64,000 bases of DNA from Paragyromitra xinjiangensis (lineage: Eukaryota; Ascomycota; Pezizomycetes; Pezizales; Discinaceae), in the NCBI GenBank assembly GCA_038503065.1, contig JBCAMK010000021.1, positions 62,001-126,000 on the forward strand, in the 5' to 3' direction. Shown here one piece after another: positions 33,495 through 47,284 of this stretch. The translations under genes were made by a program, and so were the position numbers. The notes beneath the pieces are model-generated. The model saw nothing but the letters and a program-made list of their open reading frames with translations, was not told the origin of the DNA and ran no database searches. The first letter of the stretch is position 1; the number at the start of each line of letters is the position of its first letter.

Positions 33495-36400
33495 TAGGTT
33501 GATCGGAAGGTGAAGTGGGGGTGGGAGGGGTGGCTTTTATTGTGTGGGGTAGGGGGTAGGCGGTGTTCAAGTTGGGATTTTTGTGGCGGGTTTGGATCAT
33601 TCTGGGGTGTGCAGAATAGGTTTTCATCGGTAGTGTGAAATGGACGTGACATCTTGAAAAAAGTATTGTCAACGGACAGGCCATTCATTATAACAACCAG
33701 GGTGGATATTACGACTTTGCATAAGATTGCATCACTGGTAGCAAGGGAGTGGTCTTGTCGCTGCATATCCCCAAACCCAGTCAAAGCTGATACCTAAAGT
33801 ACAAAAATGAATGGTGTTTTAGTTCACTAAAATTATACTCCTTAATTTCCGTACCCCAGCCATTATTCAGGAGAAGGTCTCAAAAGGGAACTAGCGCGGA
33901 TCTAGGAAGAGGCAGGTATTGAGCCTCGTACAGATCTGGAATACTTGATAGATATGGAGACTGGAAAATCAATTGCGGTGAGTAGAGAAATAAATGCGAG
34001 ATTAGTACCTCTTCGTTCACTATTAGTTTCTACACAACTTTTATAGATACTGCATTCTGATAGGTCCTTACTCTTTTTCCTTCACGCGGGTTCTAGAAGA
34101 GTCACTAAGTCTTCCTACAATCCATAACCGATCACCGAAAAGAGGCAGACGTGTATTTAAGAGATAATACACACCACCAATTTTTATAAAATCAAACAAT
34201 CGAGTTATTCCCACCCCTCTACATACCCTATTCCAAAAACCAACCATTGCGTGACCCGAGTGACACTTTATGATCAAAATTTGTCATCTACGCCCTCAGT
34301 GTCCAATAGCATGCACAGATATGAGACCCAGATTACCTAACCGGTAACCCGACTCGAAGCATCGCATGAACGCTTGGCTAATTGGTCAGTTCAAGCAGCT
34401 AATAAGAATAAGAATCTCGCTAGGCCTTTAACCTACCTTCACTTCATCCAGGGCATATCTGTCTAGGTCATCTCGTTTAGAAATCGGGGATTCTCGTGTT
34501 TGCACCACAGCGCCGGACGAGACACGTTTTGACCTGACAACACATTTTGTCATAACACCTAAGATGGACACGAACTTCAACAGTAGTCTCATACTTGGGG
34601 TGCGATTAAATCCCCGAAATACACGGCAACAGGAATCAACGCTTTGTAACCCAAACCAACACAGAATCACCGGTTCAACCACAGAACATTAAGAGATAAT
34701 CTACTAAGGAATAGCGGTGCGGAATCGTCCTTTGCATAAATTCCCCCCCCATTTCGAGATCCGGCTTCCTTGGGTACGAGTTATGTGTTAAGACGTCACG
34801 GTTGCCATGCGTTTCGAGGATTTAATCTCACCTCAAGTATGTTAGACTGGGAAATAAGATACCTAACGCTACCTTATGAGAAATACTCTCACTGGCGAGA
34901 GATAGAAGTATGGCATCCTCAATTAGAGTTCTGGATAGTGATATAACCCTTTCTTAACCCTTGCTACAATCCAGGGTCTACCTTACGTTCTTTATCATGC
35001 ATACGTCAATTGATCATGAAGGCATTGGGAAATAGCAATATTTTGAGACGTGCACTACTTTCTACAACCACATACAAGTATCCCAACCTTCTACCAAACA
35101 TACCGGTTCGCAGAATAACCAACGACCGCCAACACCCCACTCACACCCTCAAACATCGCGACTTACCCAGCCCCCAGAGTGGAAGCCATCTCAAATTCCA
35201 GAGACCAGACCTACCACAAAACCAATACAGAATACCTCACCGCGCCCAGCAAGAATCCAATACTCCTTACCTAACCACATCCATCCCAAAACGTGTATCC
35301 AAACCCGAGCACCCACCACCGACACAGCACCCACACAAAGCCATTGTAGAAGCCAAAGAGTAACCCAAGAACCAACATCTACTTCAACACCACGAGAAAC
35401 CAGCTCCGTCACGACAACCCCCCAGCCCACTATCTAGCATATCATTAGACAGGGTATAGTAAACCAGCTTCTATAAACAGGAACTACGCATCGACCACCA
35501 GACTATTAACACAACCAGCCCACTCACTACCTGTCATATTTCTCCCCCGTGGGTATTCCGATTCGGATCCTCAAGTTAAGTCCATTTTCAACCTGAACTA
35601 CCAACCTTCCGTAAAACGCAAATACCTCCGTCGATCCCACTACAATGCATGTATCACTACCGGAAACTAAGTCCGGGCCACTACGGACTAAGTAAACGAT
35701 CCTAAAATTAACAAGGGAAGTAGGTAAACGACTGGATGTGCCCTACTCCCAAAAAAAGACTCTGTAAATGTAACCAAGACTGCGTAATGGTAAAGTACCG
35801 ACCACCCCAAAATACCACTAACCACCACTGCAGCAGCCGGTCCACAATCCGCCCTCCGAAAACTAACGATTTCACCTCACCATACATCCCCACAATACCG
35901 AGACTACCAACCCTACTCAATCTTTATAATCCACCTGCATCCCAAAGGACCAAGTTAACCACCACCCGCCCTATCATAACCCAAGGCAACTACCGCCCAG
36001 CCCTACCCACAACCATCACGTAGCACACCCCTCGCCCTACCTCACCGCCAACCCTCACAACCTACCGTAAATACCAGCCTATAAAAGTGGCAGATCCCAA
36101 TATTAAGGCTACAGCCAAAGGTGGCTTAGTGCCATTAATCACAACCCATCACTCGCTCCTAACCGTGCCGAGATCCGAACAAGGCGACGACCTGAATGGA
36201 GGGCTAATTCCGTCATTGTGCAACGAAGATAGCCCTGCAACAGGACACTGGGGGGTAGTCTACTCGAGAATATCAGATTAGCACAGGGGGGGGAAGAACA
36301 CCCCAGATAAAAAACCTTCCATTCCTCCACCACGATGACAAATTAAATGTAACCCGACGAAACGAAGGTCTTGTCAGTTGGCTAGAGTAAACTTACAAGC

Positions 36401-38375
36401 GTTTTTAGAAACCACCCAAAAACGGTAGTTTCGCCCAGAATAACCCAGCATACTCTCGCCACCCGTAAACGGGTACCCCAGTACCAAGCACCAAGCTAGA
36501 GGAGCTGCGCCAAGACAGTCCCCCCCCTACCCTGATTGGACAAGTCTAATTCTAGACGTCCGTAAGCGGGAGCAGAACTCGCCCTCGCTAGGGATTCTAG
36601 GAAGGCTTGATCTCAGTAAATAGAACCTAAGCCTCACTGCGCCGTTTCCGTACTAGCGTAGCCCCAGGAGGCTGGGGGGCCATGCGGCATGGCCCTGTCA
36701 AGACGGATCGGGAAAGGGTCGGTTTGTGGGGTTTGGTAGGGATGAGACGGAAAAACGTTTGTACGATGTCATGAGGCGAGATGTAGGTAGACCCATATAT
36801 AATTAAGACACCGTCCGCAGTAGGGGGATGGAGAGAATATGTAATTACCTCGTCCGAATACTCCCGTGTGGCCATCCCGACCACGGGGGACTCGGGGAAG
36901 TATTATTCCAGTTCCGGCGGGAATGATGACCCGTGGGATCTCCCCGAGGCGATAACTAAAAATACTGCGAGGAAGGGTACAGTCTGTGGTGATTACTTGC
37001 TCACGAACCAGGGACGAGACGATCACCCGGAGTTCTGGAGTATTGCGCCCTCTGTTCTAATCGCCGGACAAATATACGTAAGATGGGCTACCTAGGTCAA
37101 GACGATTACAGAGTCTTTATTCCCCCCATCCCAGCGACCTGGTTAATGACTCTCGCAGTGTATCGAGGCTTCCATCCATACCGGATTCCATCGAGTCAGC
37201 AAACTCATCGCTGCACCGTAGATCCAAATGCACATGTACAACCCCATCCCCATCCCCCATCACCAAACAGCCCCTCGTCTATCCTCCCATCCGATCGCTT
37301 ATCCATCCCAAATCTCACATTGCTTCTTTCCTGTCCCTGCCGATCGAAAACGCCCTGTTCCACCTCAGCGGAGCCTCATCTCCACCATCCATCTAGGCAC
37401 CCAACGTTCACCTGCTGAAACGGAATCCAGGCAGCCATCTCAAAAAAACTTTAAATCCTCTACCGAGGAGCTGCTATAAAACCCCTTCTTTTGCGGGGGA
37501 AAAGCCACGTGGGCATACGAGTTGTTGTTGAGTGATGGGAAAAAAGGTCTCATGTATTTCGGAACTTGCGTAATTTCACTGTCTCTCTTAACACGTCTAA
37601 GCCCACTCCCCAAAAAAGCTGTGAGACAATTGCAATTATGAAGTAAAACATTAAGATCAACATCAAATCTAGCCGGTACCAATACAGTTACTTGCGAAAG
37701 ACGAAGCGAAAGCTAGCCAGCTGGCTTCAACAGGGGAAAGAAAAAAGAAAAAAGCAAAAAAAAGAGAACATAAGGAATACGGTCTTTAAAAACTAAACTT
37801 ACCCAAACATAAAAATAAAACCCACTCTCTAATCCCCCGGCCCCTGGCCACCCCACAACAAATGAAAAGAGGAAGGAAAAAAAAAAAACACCAGACCCCT
37901 TCAGAGCATGCAAAAAAAACTCAACTCGCTGTAAAAAAAACCAAAAAACCAGACACCCGCTTGTATGCCCAAACAAAAAAACCAAAGAAAAACCTCGATA
38001 AAAATACAAGATGCCTTCGTCATCTCATGTCGATCCGTGACTTGCACAATTGCATCTCCCCCGTCTATATCGTCCTGTATCCCCACCAGCAGAACGAGCA
38101 TTTTGATCGTGAAACTCCAAGCAGATCCATGGATGACCGAAGAACCGTGAATAGTGAAATGCACACGGTGTCATCAACCATGTACCGATGTAGAACCCCC
38201 CCTCCTATCGTATCATTTTCATCATCATCCGTAGTTCCGATAATAATAAGAAATATTCCCTTCCGTCAACAGAAGCCTATTCTTGCTTTCCCCCGTACTC
38301 TCCCTCCTCTCCTCCCCCGTTCCATCCTTCTTCTTCTCCTCTGGACCCTCATCTGGTCCTCGAGTCAAAGTTTGA
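33495..38375. other. long intergenic stretch with C-rich segments
   Basis: Nearly 5 kb without a supportable gene. The plus-strand frame 36840-37095 (containing NDDPWDLPEAITKN) and the minus-strand frame 36627-36884 overlap, lack introns or motifs, and are left out. Between about 35080 and 36060 the plus strand is strikingly C/A-rich and G-poor. Confidence 0.4.
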
Positions 38376-38630
38376 TTACCTTCTGCTCGAGGAATACGTC
38401 GTCTGCTGGGACCTGCTGCAGTCTCGTCCGGTGTGTTCTGGATAGGTCCGAAAGCCCCCAGAGGGGGCAGCAAATCTCGCGTTTGAGTGGTCGGGACAGG
38501 TGTGGCCGACTAATACTACTTTGTCTTGGACGAGATGGCCTCGACGACCGTAGGCTGGACATTGGTCGACGCCGTGGGTGAAGTAGGCGCACTTGCACAC
38601 GGCGTAGCGTTCAACGACTCTCATGCACAT
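38376..38630 (-). CDS. small conserved fungal protein (Cys/His motif)
   Basis: The frame from the ATG at 38630 begins MCMRVVERYAVCKCAYFTHG, then has VDQCPAYGRRGHLVQDKVVL and VGHTCPDHS. I recall this pattern (VERY.VC.C.Y..H..D.C..YG.RGH, ending VG.TC..H) from short uncharacterised ascomycete proteins. The regularly spaced Cys and His suggest metal binding. The longer frame to 38714 adds a Pro/Lys-rich lead-in and was not used. The predicted 84 aa may be incomplete if a 3' intron exists, because the tail (QQTTYSSSRR) is low complexity. Function is unknown. Confidence 0.6.
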   Translation of the reverse strand: MCMRVVERYAVCKCAYFTHGVDQCPAYGRRGHLVQDKVVLVGHTCPDHSNARFAAPSGGFRTYPEHTGRDCSRSQQTTYSSSRR

Positions 38631-41600
38631 TTTTGAGGTTGGTGGTGGGGATTGGGCTCGTTGGTTTGTTGGGTGAATTGAGGTTGGAGGATGGGGTTTT
38701 TTATGTAGCTTCAAAAGATGGTTTGCTGGAATAAAGTAAATATAGTAGAATCGAGGATTGAGAATATAAGTTATAGCGTAGAAAGAGTGTTAATTATTTG
38801 CGTAGACAAAGTAGATGCAGATGCAGATGCAGATAGCTATTTAGTTCGACTCGACTCGTTGATACAGATCCGAGAGAAGAAAAAAGTGGCAAACAGCAGA
38901 GTATTATATAGAATGACCGTTTCACCCACAATTCCATTAGGGGCATAGTTTATCAAGCAGAAAACGTGCGTGCACTGACACTGTCTCATCGAACGGTTCT
39001 CCCGCTGCGTCTAGCACACCACACAGCCTACTACAAGATATCACCATGACTCTCGCATAGTCATCGGTAAAGTTTCCCAGGGCTAGCGGGGGGGGGGAAG
39101 AGCGGTGATGGAGGGGTCCTAGTGGGGTCAGGGGAGCCCGCTGCTGTGCGACATCAAATCACGTTGGGAGCATGACGCCCACGCCGTTTCCGCAAGCAAG
39201 AAAACGCCAGGTAGAGATCCAGACGGAGGGAGAGTCAAAAGTCGGGAGATCAGGCACGTTGCATGCGACATGCATGGGATGAGGAGTGAGACTTGGGGGG
39301 GTTAGGGGACCACATTCTTGGGACTGTGATGTAGAATCTGAGGCTGCGATGGTGTTTTTGTTTTCAGCTGGTGCCTGGTTTACGCGACAAGTCGTAACTG
39401 ATAGCAGCACTCAGCCCGGGAGAGAGCATCGACATCACCGAGACAGATTCCTAGTGGGCCGAGCGACCGGCTAGCAGCACTCGTGAACCAGGAATGGAAA
39501 CGGTGTACTCGCCTGGGGGGGTAATCGATCGAATGTAGCTGCAGGTACTGCTCTACTGGTGGAGATGATGCTGATGATGATGATGAGTATAGGTCCAGGG
39601 GTCCGGTTGGGTCCTCAGCTCGATAGGTTTACAGGTTAGGGTGAGGGTGAGGGTTGTGCGATGCCGTTCTCGAGCTAGTCTGTCTGCAATTTTTAGGTGA
39701 GGCGAATTGCGGTCGACAAGGCTGTTTTGGCATTTCCTTTTTTACGCCTGGGTTTATCTCGCTCCATCCAAGCCACAGAACTGAGGCTGAAGCGCCTCCC
39801 AGCTCGCTATCTTCCTTAATAGTCCCCTTTTCGCCGCAATGGGTTCATTTGGCTCTCGATACCCCGAACATCACCCTAATCAGGCACAGTACAAGCTGAG
39901 AATATGCCGGTAAAATATCTTGTTGTGGTAGACAAGCGAGTGAGGTTTGGTTCAATCTGTTTCTCCCTCTTGTTCCTTCATCTTCGCTGAGAGACATGTC
40001 AGACGCATCACTGGCCAGTAGCTACACCCTCTCCCAAGTATTCACGACTCGGCAGGTGAGAAACAAAACACTGCAACACCCTACCGCGTCTATTTGGACT
40101 CAGGTCCCTTCCTCTAGGTACATTGCTTAAAATCACACTCACAGCCAGCCATTGGCTGTACTGACCACAAAACCCCTGCTTACACACAGTAGTGCTCACC
40201 AAAACCACTACAGAACATCTGGATCAACCCATCAGGCCAAGAAACCAAGAGTTTCTCAGCGCTGAAGTAGCCCGAATTACATGATCGGTTTTCGGTTCCA
40301 AGTCCTGTAAACCCTCATGTTCTCCTTAGTTTCCTACCCATTGAAGAAAAAACAATCGAGAAGGGGGGAGGGAAAATCATCCTGAACCCCCTCCCCTTTC
40401 CTGTGCTGTACCTGCAGTAGGGCTGCAGACAGCGATTGCTGGATCCAGAGCCTCGATTATGATGTGGGTTCAATGCAGGTACACGGCGTCAAGCCACCAC
40501 CCCACACGCCGATCAACTCGGGACATGGTATGCGAGAAAAAAAAAGGAAGGTCAATTCGTGTCTTGGGTCCTGAGGATGGACAAAATTATGTGGTATTGT
40601 GGCTTACTGATGAGATTATCGGAGAAGACATCCTAAGGCAAAACCCCCACCGCCCCAGTGGGGTGGAGAATAGAGTGGGGATCCTACTCTTTTACCGAAT
40701 AAATCAACTCGGATGGTCCTGTCTCAACTAGTGTACGGAAATAAGTAGTTGTATGACGATTGAGCCTCATATCTCAGTATGCAGATGACATAGATGTCTG
40801 GCTCTTACCCGAGTGTTTAAGAGTCAACATACATGTATCTCTTCTAACCATTTCCGTTGGATCGTCACAAGTAAGTTTATAGCACTTCAACGGCTATCAA
40901 ACCTATTTAGAGGTATACGAACGCTTGGCTTGAGTGTCTTTGTTAAAAAGCCTACCTGTGATACATATCTATTCCTGCACGTAAGGACATTCGAGTACCA
41001 ATTCGTACTCACCGCTATCAGTCATGTGCGAAACCAACGACGATCCAGAATTCTTCAAGATGATGTGAATCTAGGCACGCAAAAACACCATATATAGATC
41101 TCGACCAAATATAAACCAAACCCGTATCGTCACAGCGATTACGTGGTAATAACATACGAGAGGCGAGAGAGAAAAGTCACTATTGTACTACTGCGCGTTG
41201 AAGATAAGATCCCCTACTGGGATAAATATCGCAGGCTATCGTGATAACCCTTATAGAACGGCCAATGGCATTTCATAGACTGTATATTGTAAGGTACAGT
41301 ATTATTCTTAGATCATCTCCCAATTATGTCAGCGGCGTTGGAAGAGATCTGCGTTTCCTCGTTCTTTCTCGCGTGTTTTTTGGGTCACATCAATTAGGTT
41401 ATTTCTGAGATCGCCAGATTAAAGGAATCTAGGCTAGTTTTCCTAGTCAGGTTTCGTTTCGGTGCTAAATGGGAAGCGCAAGCGATTCTCCGGCAGTATA
41501 ACCTACCGCTTATAGCATCTATTAGCTCCCGCATCGCTCGTTAATGGTGGCCCGTGCCTAAAAGCCGATACCCTAACCCTGACAGCAACGCTCGGGTATA

Positions 41601-44600
41601 TGATGATAATATGGGAACATTTCCCTGTTTCTGCTATCTGTCATATAACACTGTAAGCCCTAATCAAGTGAACTTCAGCTTCCTCTGCGCTCCAGTTACA
41701 GATAGTCGGTTATGCAAGACCCAGGTTCTAGATCACAGTCAAAATCTCGCAAACTAGGTAAAAACCCCCCCCTAGGTACCGTGCAAAAGCTGCGGTTAGA
41801 AGACCGTCAGCCTCACCTAGTTTACCAGGAAGCGCGCTGCGCTCTCTCGTACTTGCGAACTTTTCTAGTTCTAGCGTCAGACTGTCAGCATGCGGTCCAT
41901 ACACACAAAGTTCCGATCCGCCACAAAGTCACCTGACCGGATCAACTAATTTCCTCTTCCGGAAGAATTTCTCATTCGCTGAATTAATCCGGATGTGGTA
42001 AGCGCTATCCCCGCCATAGTTAGGTTGGCCCGAAACAGTCATTCTCCAGACCGCAGTCAAGGAAAATAGTTAATCCGTCGCGAAAGCTGAACTTCAAAAA
42101 CCTGATTTTCGATATTATTCTTTTACTCTAGTCGAACTAGCAGATGAGGTTCGGAGGTTGTGCCGCAGACTTCAGCTACCGATGGGCATATTGACTCAAC
42201 TCCGGTAAACCGAGGAATTTGAAAAAAATGGGCTTTTTGATGCTTAACACATGGGAGGGTACCTAGGGCCCCCGAGGTTCCTACTGCTCGAATGTAAGAT
42301 GCATGCCAAATCCTCATGACAAATTGTCCGCGTGACCAGCTCTGACAAGGAGGAGAACCGGTTTGCCTTGGTTCCCGTGCAGCTGCAGAGATATGGCTAG
42401 ATGTTTATGCAGAACTTGATCGTCGAAACAGGATTCCTGAAACATTGCCTAGTTCAAGATATATGGGGGTAGTTAGTTTGATGTCTGCCTAGTGCCAAGT
42501 AGTCATTACCAATGTCGTGAGGCTCCCCTTTGAAATAAGGGGTAATTTTAACAGCTTGGACCATTCTTGTACTTTGGAGATCGGTCGTGTACGATGTAGA
42601 TCTTGGTGGGTCTATCGGGGTCTATTTTAACCAGCCTCTTGTGCTTCTGTATTCAAGCACCTAGGCTCGGATCATCAGATCCACGGTACTTATCCATGTT
42701 GATTTGCGATGACATGTAATTAGACGAGAGATTTGTAGCTACTAGCTATCCTTCTTGTCAAATGCTCAGATAGTAGTACTATGCCTAATAAAACTACTAT
42801 TTTTCACTAGAACAGTATAAAATTTCTAGTCGGTTGTCAGTTTTGAGTAGATTGGTCTCGCGATTACCGACCCAAAACAGCGGTATCGTCATAGAGTTCT
42901 GACCAGTTACCAAGATACTGGGCAGCAGCAGACTGGACGACCAAAGAGACGGTAAAAGCCCATCCGTGGTTGGTACGAGAAATGATTTGATGAGACCCCT
43001 AATTCCCACTGATCCTATGTTTCATAGCCTCTCGGTGGTCATACATAATTTGCCTCCCAGCCGGATTCAGTTCACCGACACTCTGGTTAGTGACTGCCGC
43101 GCCTGGAGTGCGCACACGCGGGAGTTTGGAGTCGCACCGATTATTTGGTTTATTATTTTTATTTTCTGGAGGTGGGGAAGTAGGGGTTGTACTGGCGCCC
43201 TGGTTTTGTAGTGTAAGAGGACTCATAGGAATATCGCCACCTTGGTCATGCATGGGGAAAAAGTAATTGATCACATAGTAGTTAGCCTTTCCTCTCCAAA
43301 GCTGGGGACGCGTCACTGTCTAGTTCCTGGATTCAATAACCGTGCGAAGCGAATATTATCTAGATCTCGTGCTACGAAAATCCCGGGTCGCTGGCCGCAA
43401 AATGAAATATGTTTTGTAAGTGTACCGCTGTGAAGAAAAAAATCCAAGGTGGTCTGTGCAACATGTATGTACGTCGTATTGGTTGCTGCAGGGCCACCTT
43501 ACATACGTAACGAACTAGGCAACTGCTCTTTCTAAATAACAGGAAACGAGGCATTATTTTAAATATCTTCAGAGCTGCCAATATGGGGAAGGGAAGTCCG
43601 TGGTTTAAGCGAGGGGTTAAGGGTCTCAGCCCCCTGTGTAGTTGTTTAGTTAACACGATTTCAAATCGTTATGTATGTGACTATTAGTGAACGATCTACT
43701 TGGCCAATAGAGTTTGTCACTTTCTTTATGACGACTGTACACGAGGCTAGTATTGAGTAAAGTATCGAAGGTGCATAGATGGACATGTTGGATCCTCTAC
43801 TGCTGGCTCATTGGTTGTTCGGGGGAGGGTAATTTCCTTCTTTCTTTTAGCTGGGTTCTATTTTTTCTCCGTTGCGGGGTTTCGGGGTATCTGTTGAGGG
43901 AAGTGCTCGGAGACGGAGGCCGAAATACATATTTTAACAGCTTGTATTCATTACCACCAGATGTATTGAGTTAGTCATCCTATAGCTACGCATTCTAACA
44001 TCATGAATAATCACTCGCACTATTCCCGTCGGAGTGTCTCAGATAGAACTACCAGCAAACTCCAGTCCTACACCGGTACGAACAAGAACCATCTTGTGCC
44101 ATGATTCTTGACATGTACCTATTTTCATGCTTCCCGTTAGTAAAGGCGGAGCTTCTGGGCATTGTGGCTTGTCTAGGCTTGGCACGCGCCTAATGACTCT
44201 ACCAAAACCTACAAGCTAACGAGGAATTTGGCGCCTACAGATGCCGATTCTAACGTTCCGAATTCCACCGATGGAACTGGGCCGTACCCAAGACTCCGGT
44301 GTTGTAGAGTGAGATATGTCAGATGGCTCTGATCTAAAAAAAAATTGGTTTTAATGTCTGTTTTGATCTGTGCCTTCCATGACTATGTCAACCTGATGGA
44401 ATGTCCAAGAAACGGTCAAGAAAATTAAAATAGTTTCACGGTAATAGGGATAATAAGTCCCGACATGCGTGAACAAACGGCACAGGATAGCTGGAGAGTG
44501 ATTGTTGGTGGTTGGGTTAAGCGCCAGTTTTTACCTACATGCGGCTTTGATCCCGGGTGTTAATTGTGCATGATATTAAGAGATTGGGCGATGCTAGCTT

Positions 44601-45368
44601 TATGATTCGGATTTAAGGCTAGGTAGTCTAGGCCCTGATCTCGCTAGGAATTAATCGACTACTATATCTAACCATTATTGGCGAGAGTCAATACAATCTG
44701 GTAGCTTGCTTGCTTATTTGGCTGTGGGCCGAACCCCTACTGCATAGTCGGTATAAGCATAATGGGTCTAAATATATGTGAACTGGCCAATCGGTCTGCC
44801 CATGTAGCTAGATGAGAGCGAGTCAAAGATACCTAAGCATAAACTTCGTAATGAGACGTGATAATGTGGCTACTGTCATAATCTGTGGTAGAATGCTGAC
44901 CGTCATGTATCTTTTACAACCATTTTCTTTTCAAACAGCTTTGAGTTTGTGCCTTCTGGAATTCTACTGAGGTAGAACTATCGTTTATAGTTTTGAGTTT
45001 CCCTTAGCGATCCGCAGCACCATATTTGGTGAACCAATCCTTTTGCATACATGTAGTCTTGTAAAATTAAATAATCGAATAGAATACAGGAACTGAAAAA
45101 TAAACATACTCCCTAGAATTAAACCAGAATCCGAGACTAACACCACTACCCTCTACTCCGCTACACCAATCCCTAAAGCCTGTGTCGCATTCGGGTCACC
45201 AGTCTTCTAAACCTCACAAATACAAACCTTGATCAAGTGTCGATCACACCATTCTTCCATTAAACACACCAACAAACAAGAGGATTTAAGTCTGCGATTT
45301 CTATCAGCACTCTTATTAATTTTACTGTTGTCTGTCTTACAGTGGTAGAATTTACCTTAGAACAATAA
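38631..45368. other. 6.7-kb gene desert
   Basis: No gene can be supported on either strand. Minor microsatellites occur: GATGCA repeats at about 38815-38833, a GAT-rich run near 39560-39590, and GGGTGA repeats at 39636-39655. A possible two-exon mini-frame near 39996-40200 (+) is too short to call. The octamer CCTAACCC lies at 41572-41579. Confidence 0.5.
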
Positions 45369-45848
45369 TCATATCGTAGTCAAATCCTTAGCATAAAGAC
45401 TTCCTATCCTCTTACAGGGTCGATCAACAAGATTAATCTTATTCCCAAAAGGATCGCTAAAGACAGTAGCTTTCCCAAATTTCTCCTCCCTCGGCTTCTC
45501 TTCCTCGAACTCAACCCCTATCCCCTTCATCTTCCCGTACGCTTCCTCGAAGTTATCCACTTCCAAGAACAGAAAAACCCCGTCTCCAGCCTGATTGCCT
45601 ATCGCGGCTTTTTCTCGCTTGCTTGTCGCCTTCTTGATGAGAAGGCCTGCCATCGGGGCCATCTGGGTCAATTTTGGTGGGGTTAGGACGATAAAGCGCT
45701 TTGATTCGTCGTCATCGTGTTCCGAGTCTTCTTGAATCGTAAAGTTGAGTAGACCCGCATAGAACGAAAGAGCTGGCTGGTAGTCTGGGCAGAGAAGGGT
45801 GACTAGACTCAAATGCTGAGTTGGGGTGAATGTTGAAGTAAATCCCAT
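45369..45848 (-). CDS. glyoxalase/bleomycin-resistance (VOC superfamily) protein
   Basis: A single-exon 159-aa protein. The VOC betaalphabetabetabeta pattern is visible: HLSLVTLLCPDYQPALSFYA, then LNFTIQEDSEHDDDESKRFI, VFLFLEVDNFEEAYGKMKGI, and the typical end FGKATVFSDPFGNKINLVDR. VOC proteins bind a metal and act on small molecules or sequester antibiotics. The usual metal-ligand Glu at the end of the motif is not obvious in FGNKINLVD, so activity as a classical glyoxalase is doubtful. No signal peptide, so cytosolic. The gene stands alone with no operon-like context. Confidence 0.85.
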   Translation of the reverse strand: MGFTSTFTPTQHLSLVTLLCPDYQPALSFYAGLLNFTIQEDSEHDDDESKRFIVLTPPKLTQMAPMAGLLIKKATSKREKAAIGNQAGDGVFLFLEVDNFEEAYGKMKGIGVEFEEEKPREEKFGKATVFSDPFGNKINLVDRPCKRIGSLYAKDLTTI

Positions 45849-47284
45849 TTCTATGGCGGATGTGAAGGTGTATGGAGCTGTGGAAGGTGTATGGAGTTGT
45901 GATGTGACTATATTTTGGAGGAGAGACGCAGGATCGGTCTCATGCAGGATCGCGAAACGGATGGTTTTGGGTCAATGGCGATTTTGGGGGGCTCCGGGTT
46001 GTCTTAGGTAGCTCGTTATATACTCAAACGTTGCTCAAAGTCCTAAAACTGGTTTCCTTAGTGGTCGGAGATGCTGTGACGTAAATTCGCTAGTGGTCCT
46101 AGATGTAATCCCTGCCACACAACGACTGTCAATTATTCATGGACACTTGGGAGCGGGGAACGAATAGGAAGTAACAAACAAGAAAGTTGGGAACAAATTT
46201 TTTGTGCTATTTTCATTTTGTGGTTACTTTCTACCGTTCGCTAATGAAAACTCTACTAATTAGCTACGCTATTAGTACTGGCACAGGTTCAGTAACGGCC
46301 GTATATATGGAGCTCGCAAAGCGTGTGTACGCTTGAAAAATCAACTCGAAGCTGCTCAGAGAATAAAATATGCATTAAGCGCCCATCGGTATTATTTGTA
46401 TCGGGATGCCCACGTCTTGCAGGGTTGAGACGTATGACGACAACGATGATGTTTTGATGTAAATCTAGCCAAGCCAAGAACATGAGGCTCGAGTTGAGAT
46501 GATCAACCTTGCAGGATCTCATCCATGTTAGTTCTGCATAGAGAGTACGTCTAATTATCCACGTGGAACGTTATCCCCGAATAATAAAATACTGTTTAGT
46601 TTACCTCAATGGGACCAGAGCAATACAACACATAAATCTGCTAAGATCTCATGAAATCTTTGTTTACAACTATTTCTCTCTTGATTGCCGAAATATAGTT
46701 TAACTGCCTACACTGGAGGGGTAAAGTTCTATATAAGTGTTGATGGTCACGCTGCAGCTGTAGACCAAAATTTTCGTTTCAAACTCGACGATAACTTGGG
46801 TCAAAGCAATTATAGTGGCTAGGGCTTTTGATATTCAATTCTCTGTTTCTTGAGACGATCCTGTAACCTTTCCTGGGAGCTCCTTTAAATCACTTTTCTT
46901 GGCTGTTTGTTCAAGAAGCGAGGATCAGGAGAGAACCTAAGAGAAACTTTGGTTCACATATCGCTTGACTTTGGCTTCTTGGCAACCTAGGCCGAGACAG
47001 GTCCTAGCGTCTAATTGTAGCTCCTTGGAAAATTTGGGAGTCATATTTAAGTTGCGCTACTAGAACTGTTGAGACATCTATTTTAGGTCTCCGTTCCCTA
47101 GCTTCCATGAATACTGTAAAATAGATCATTCAAAAACTCAAAGCTGCTCAGATTTATGCTATTAAGACGAAGTAATTTGAGGCTAAAAAAACAATCTAGA
47201 GAAAACAAGAACGAGCATACAAGAAACCGAACGGGCTTCCAAATCTCAAAACAATGAATCCAGACTGTATTTACCCGAAAGCCT
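45849..47284. other. intergenic
   Basis: Between two minus-strand genes; AT-rich in places. Only unsupported short frames (for example 46289-46522 -). Confidence 0.4.

Noticed and set aside
36627..37095. Overlapping small frames on both strands
   Set aside because: Neither has introns, motifs or a recognisable family; open length is compatible with chance.
39996..40200. Two-exon mini-gene starting MSDASLASSYTL
   Set aside because: Splice signals are plausible but the product would be about 35 aa with no further support.
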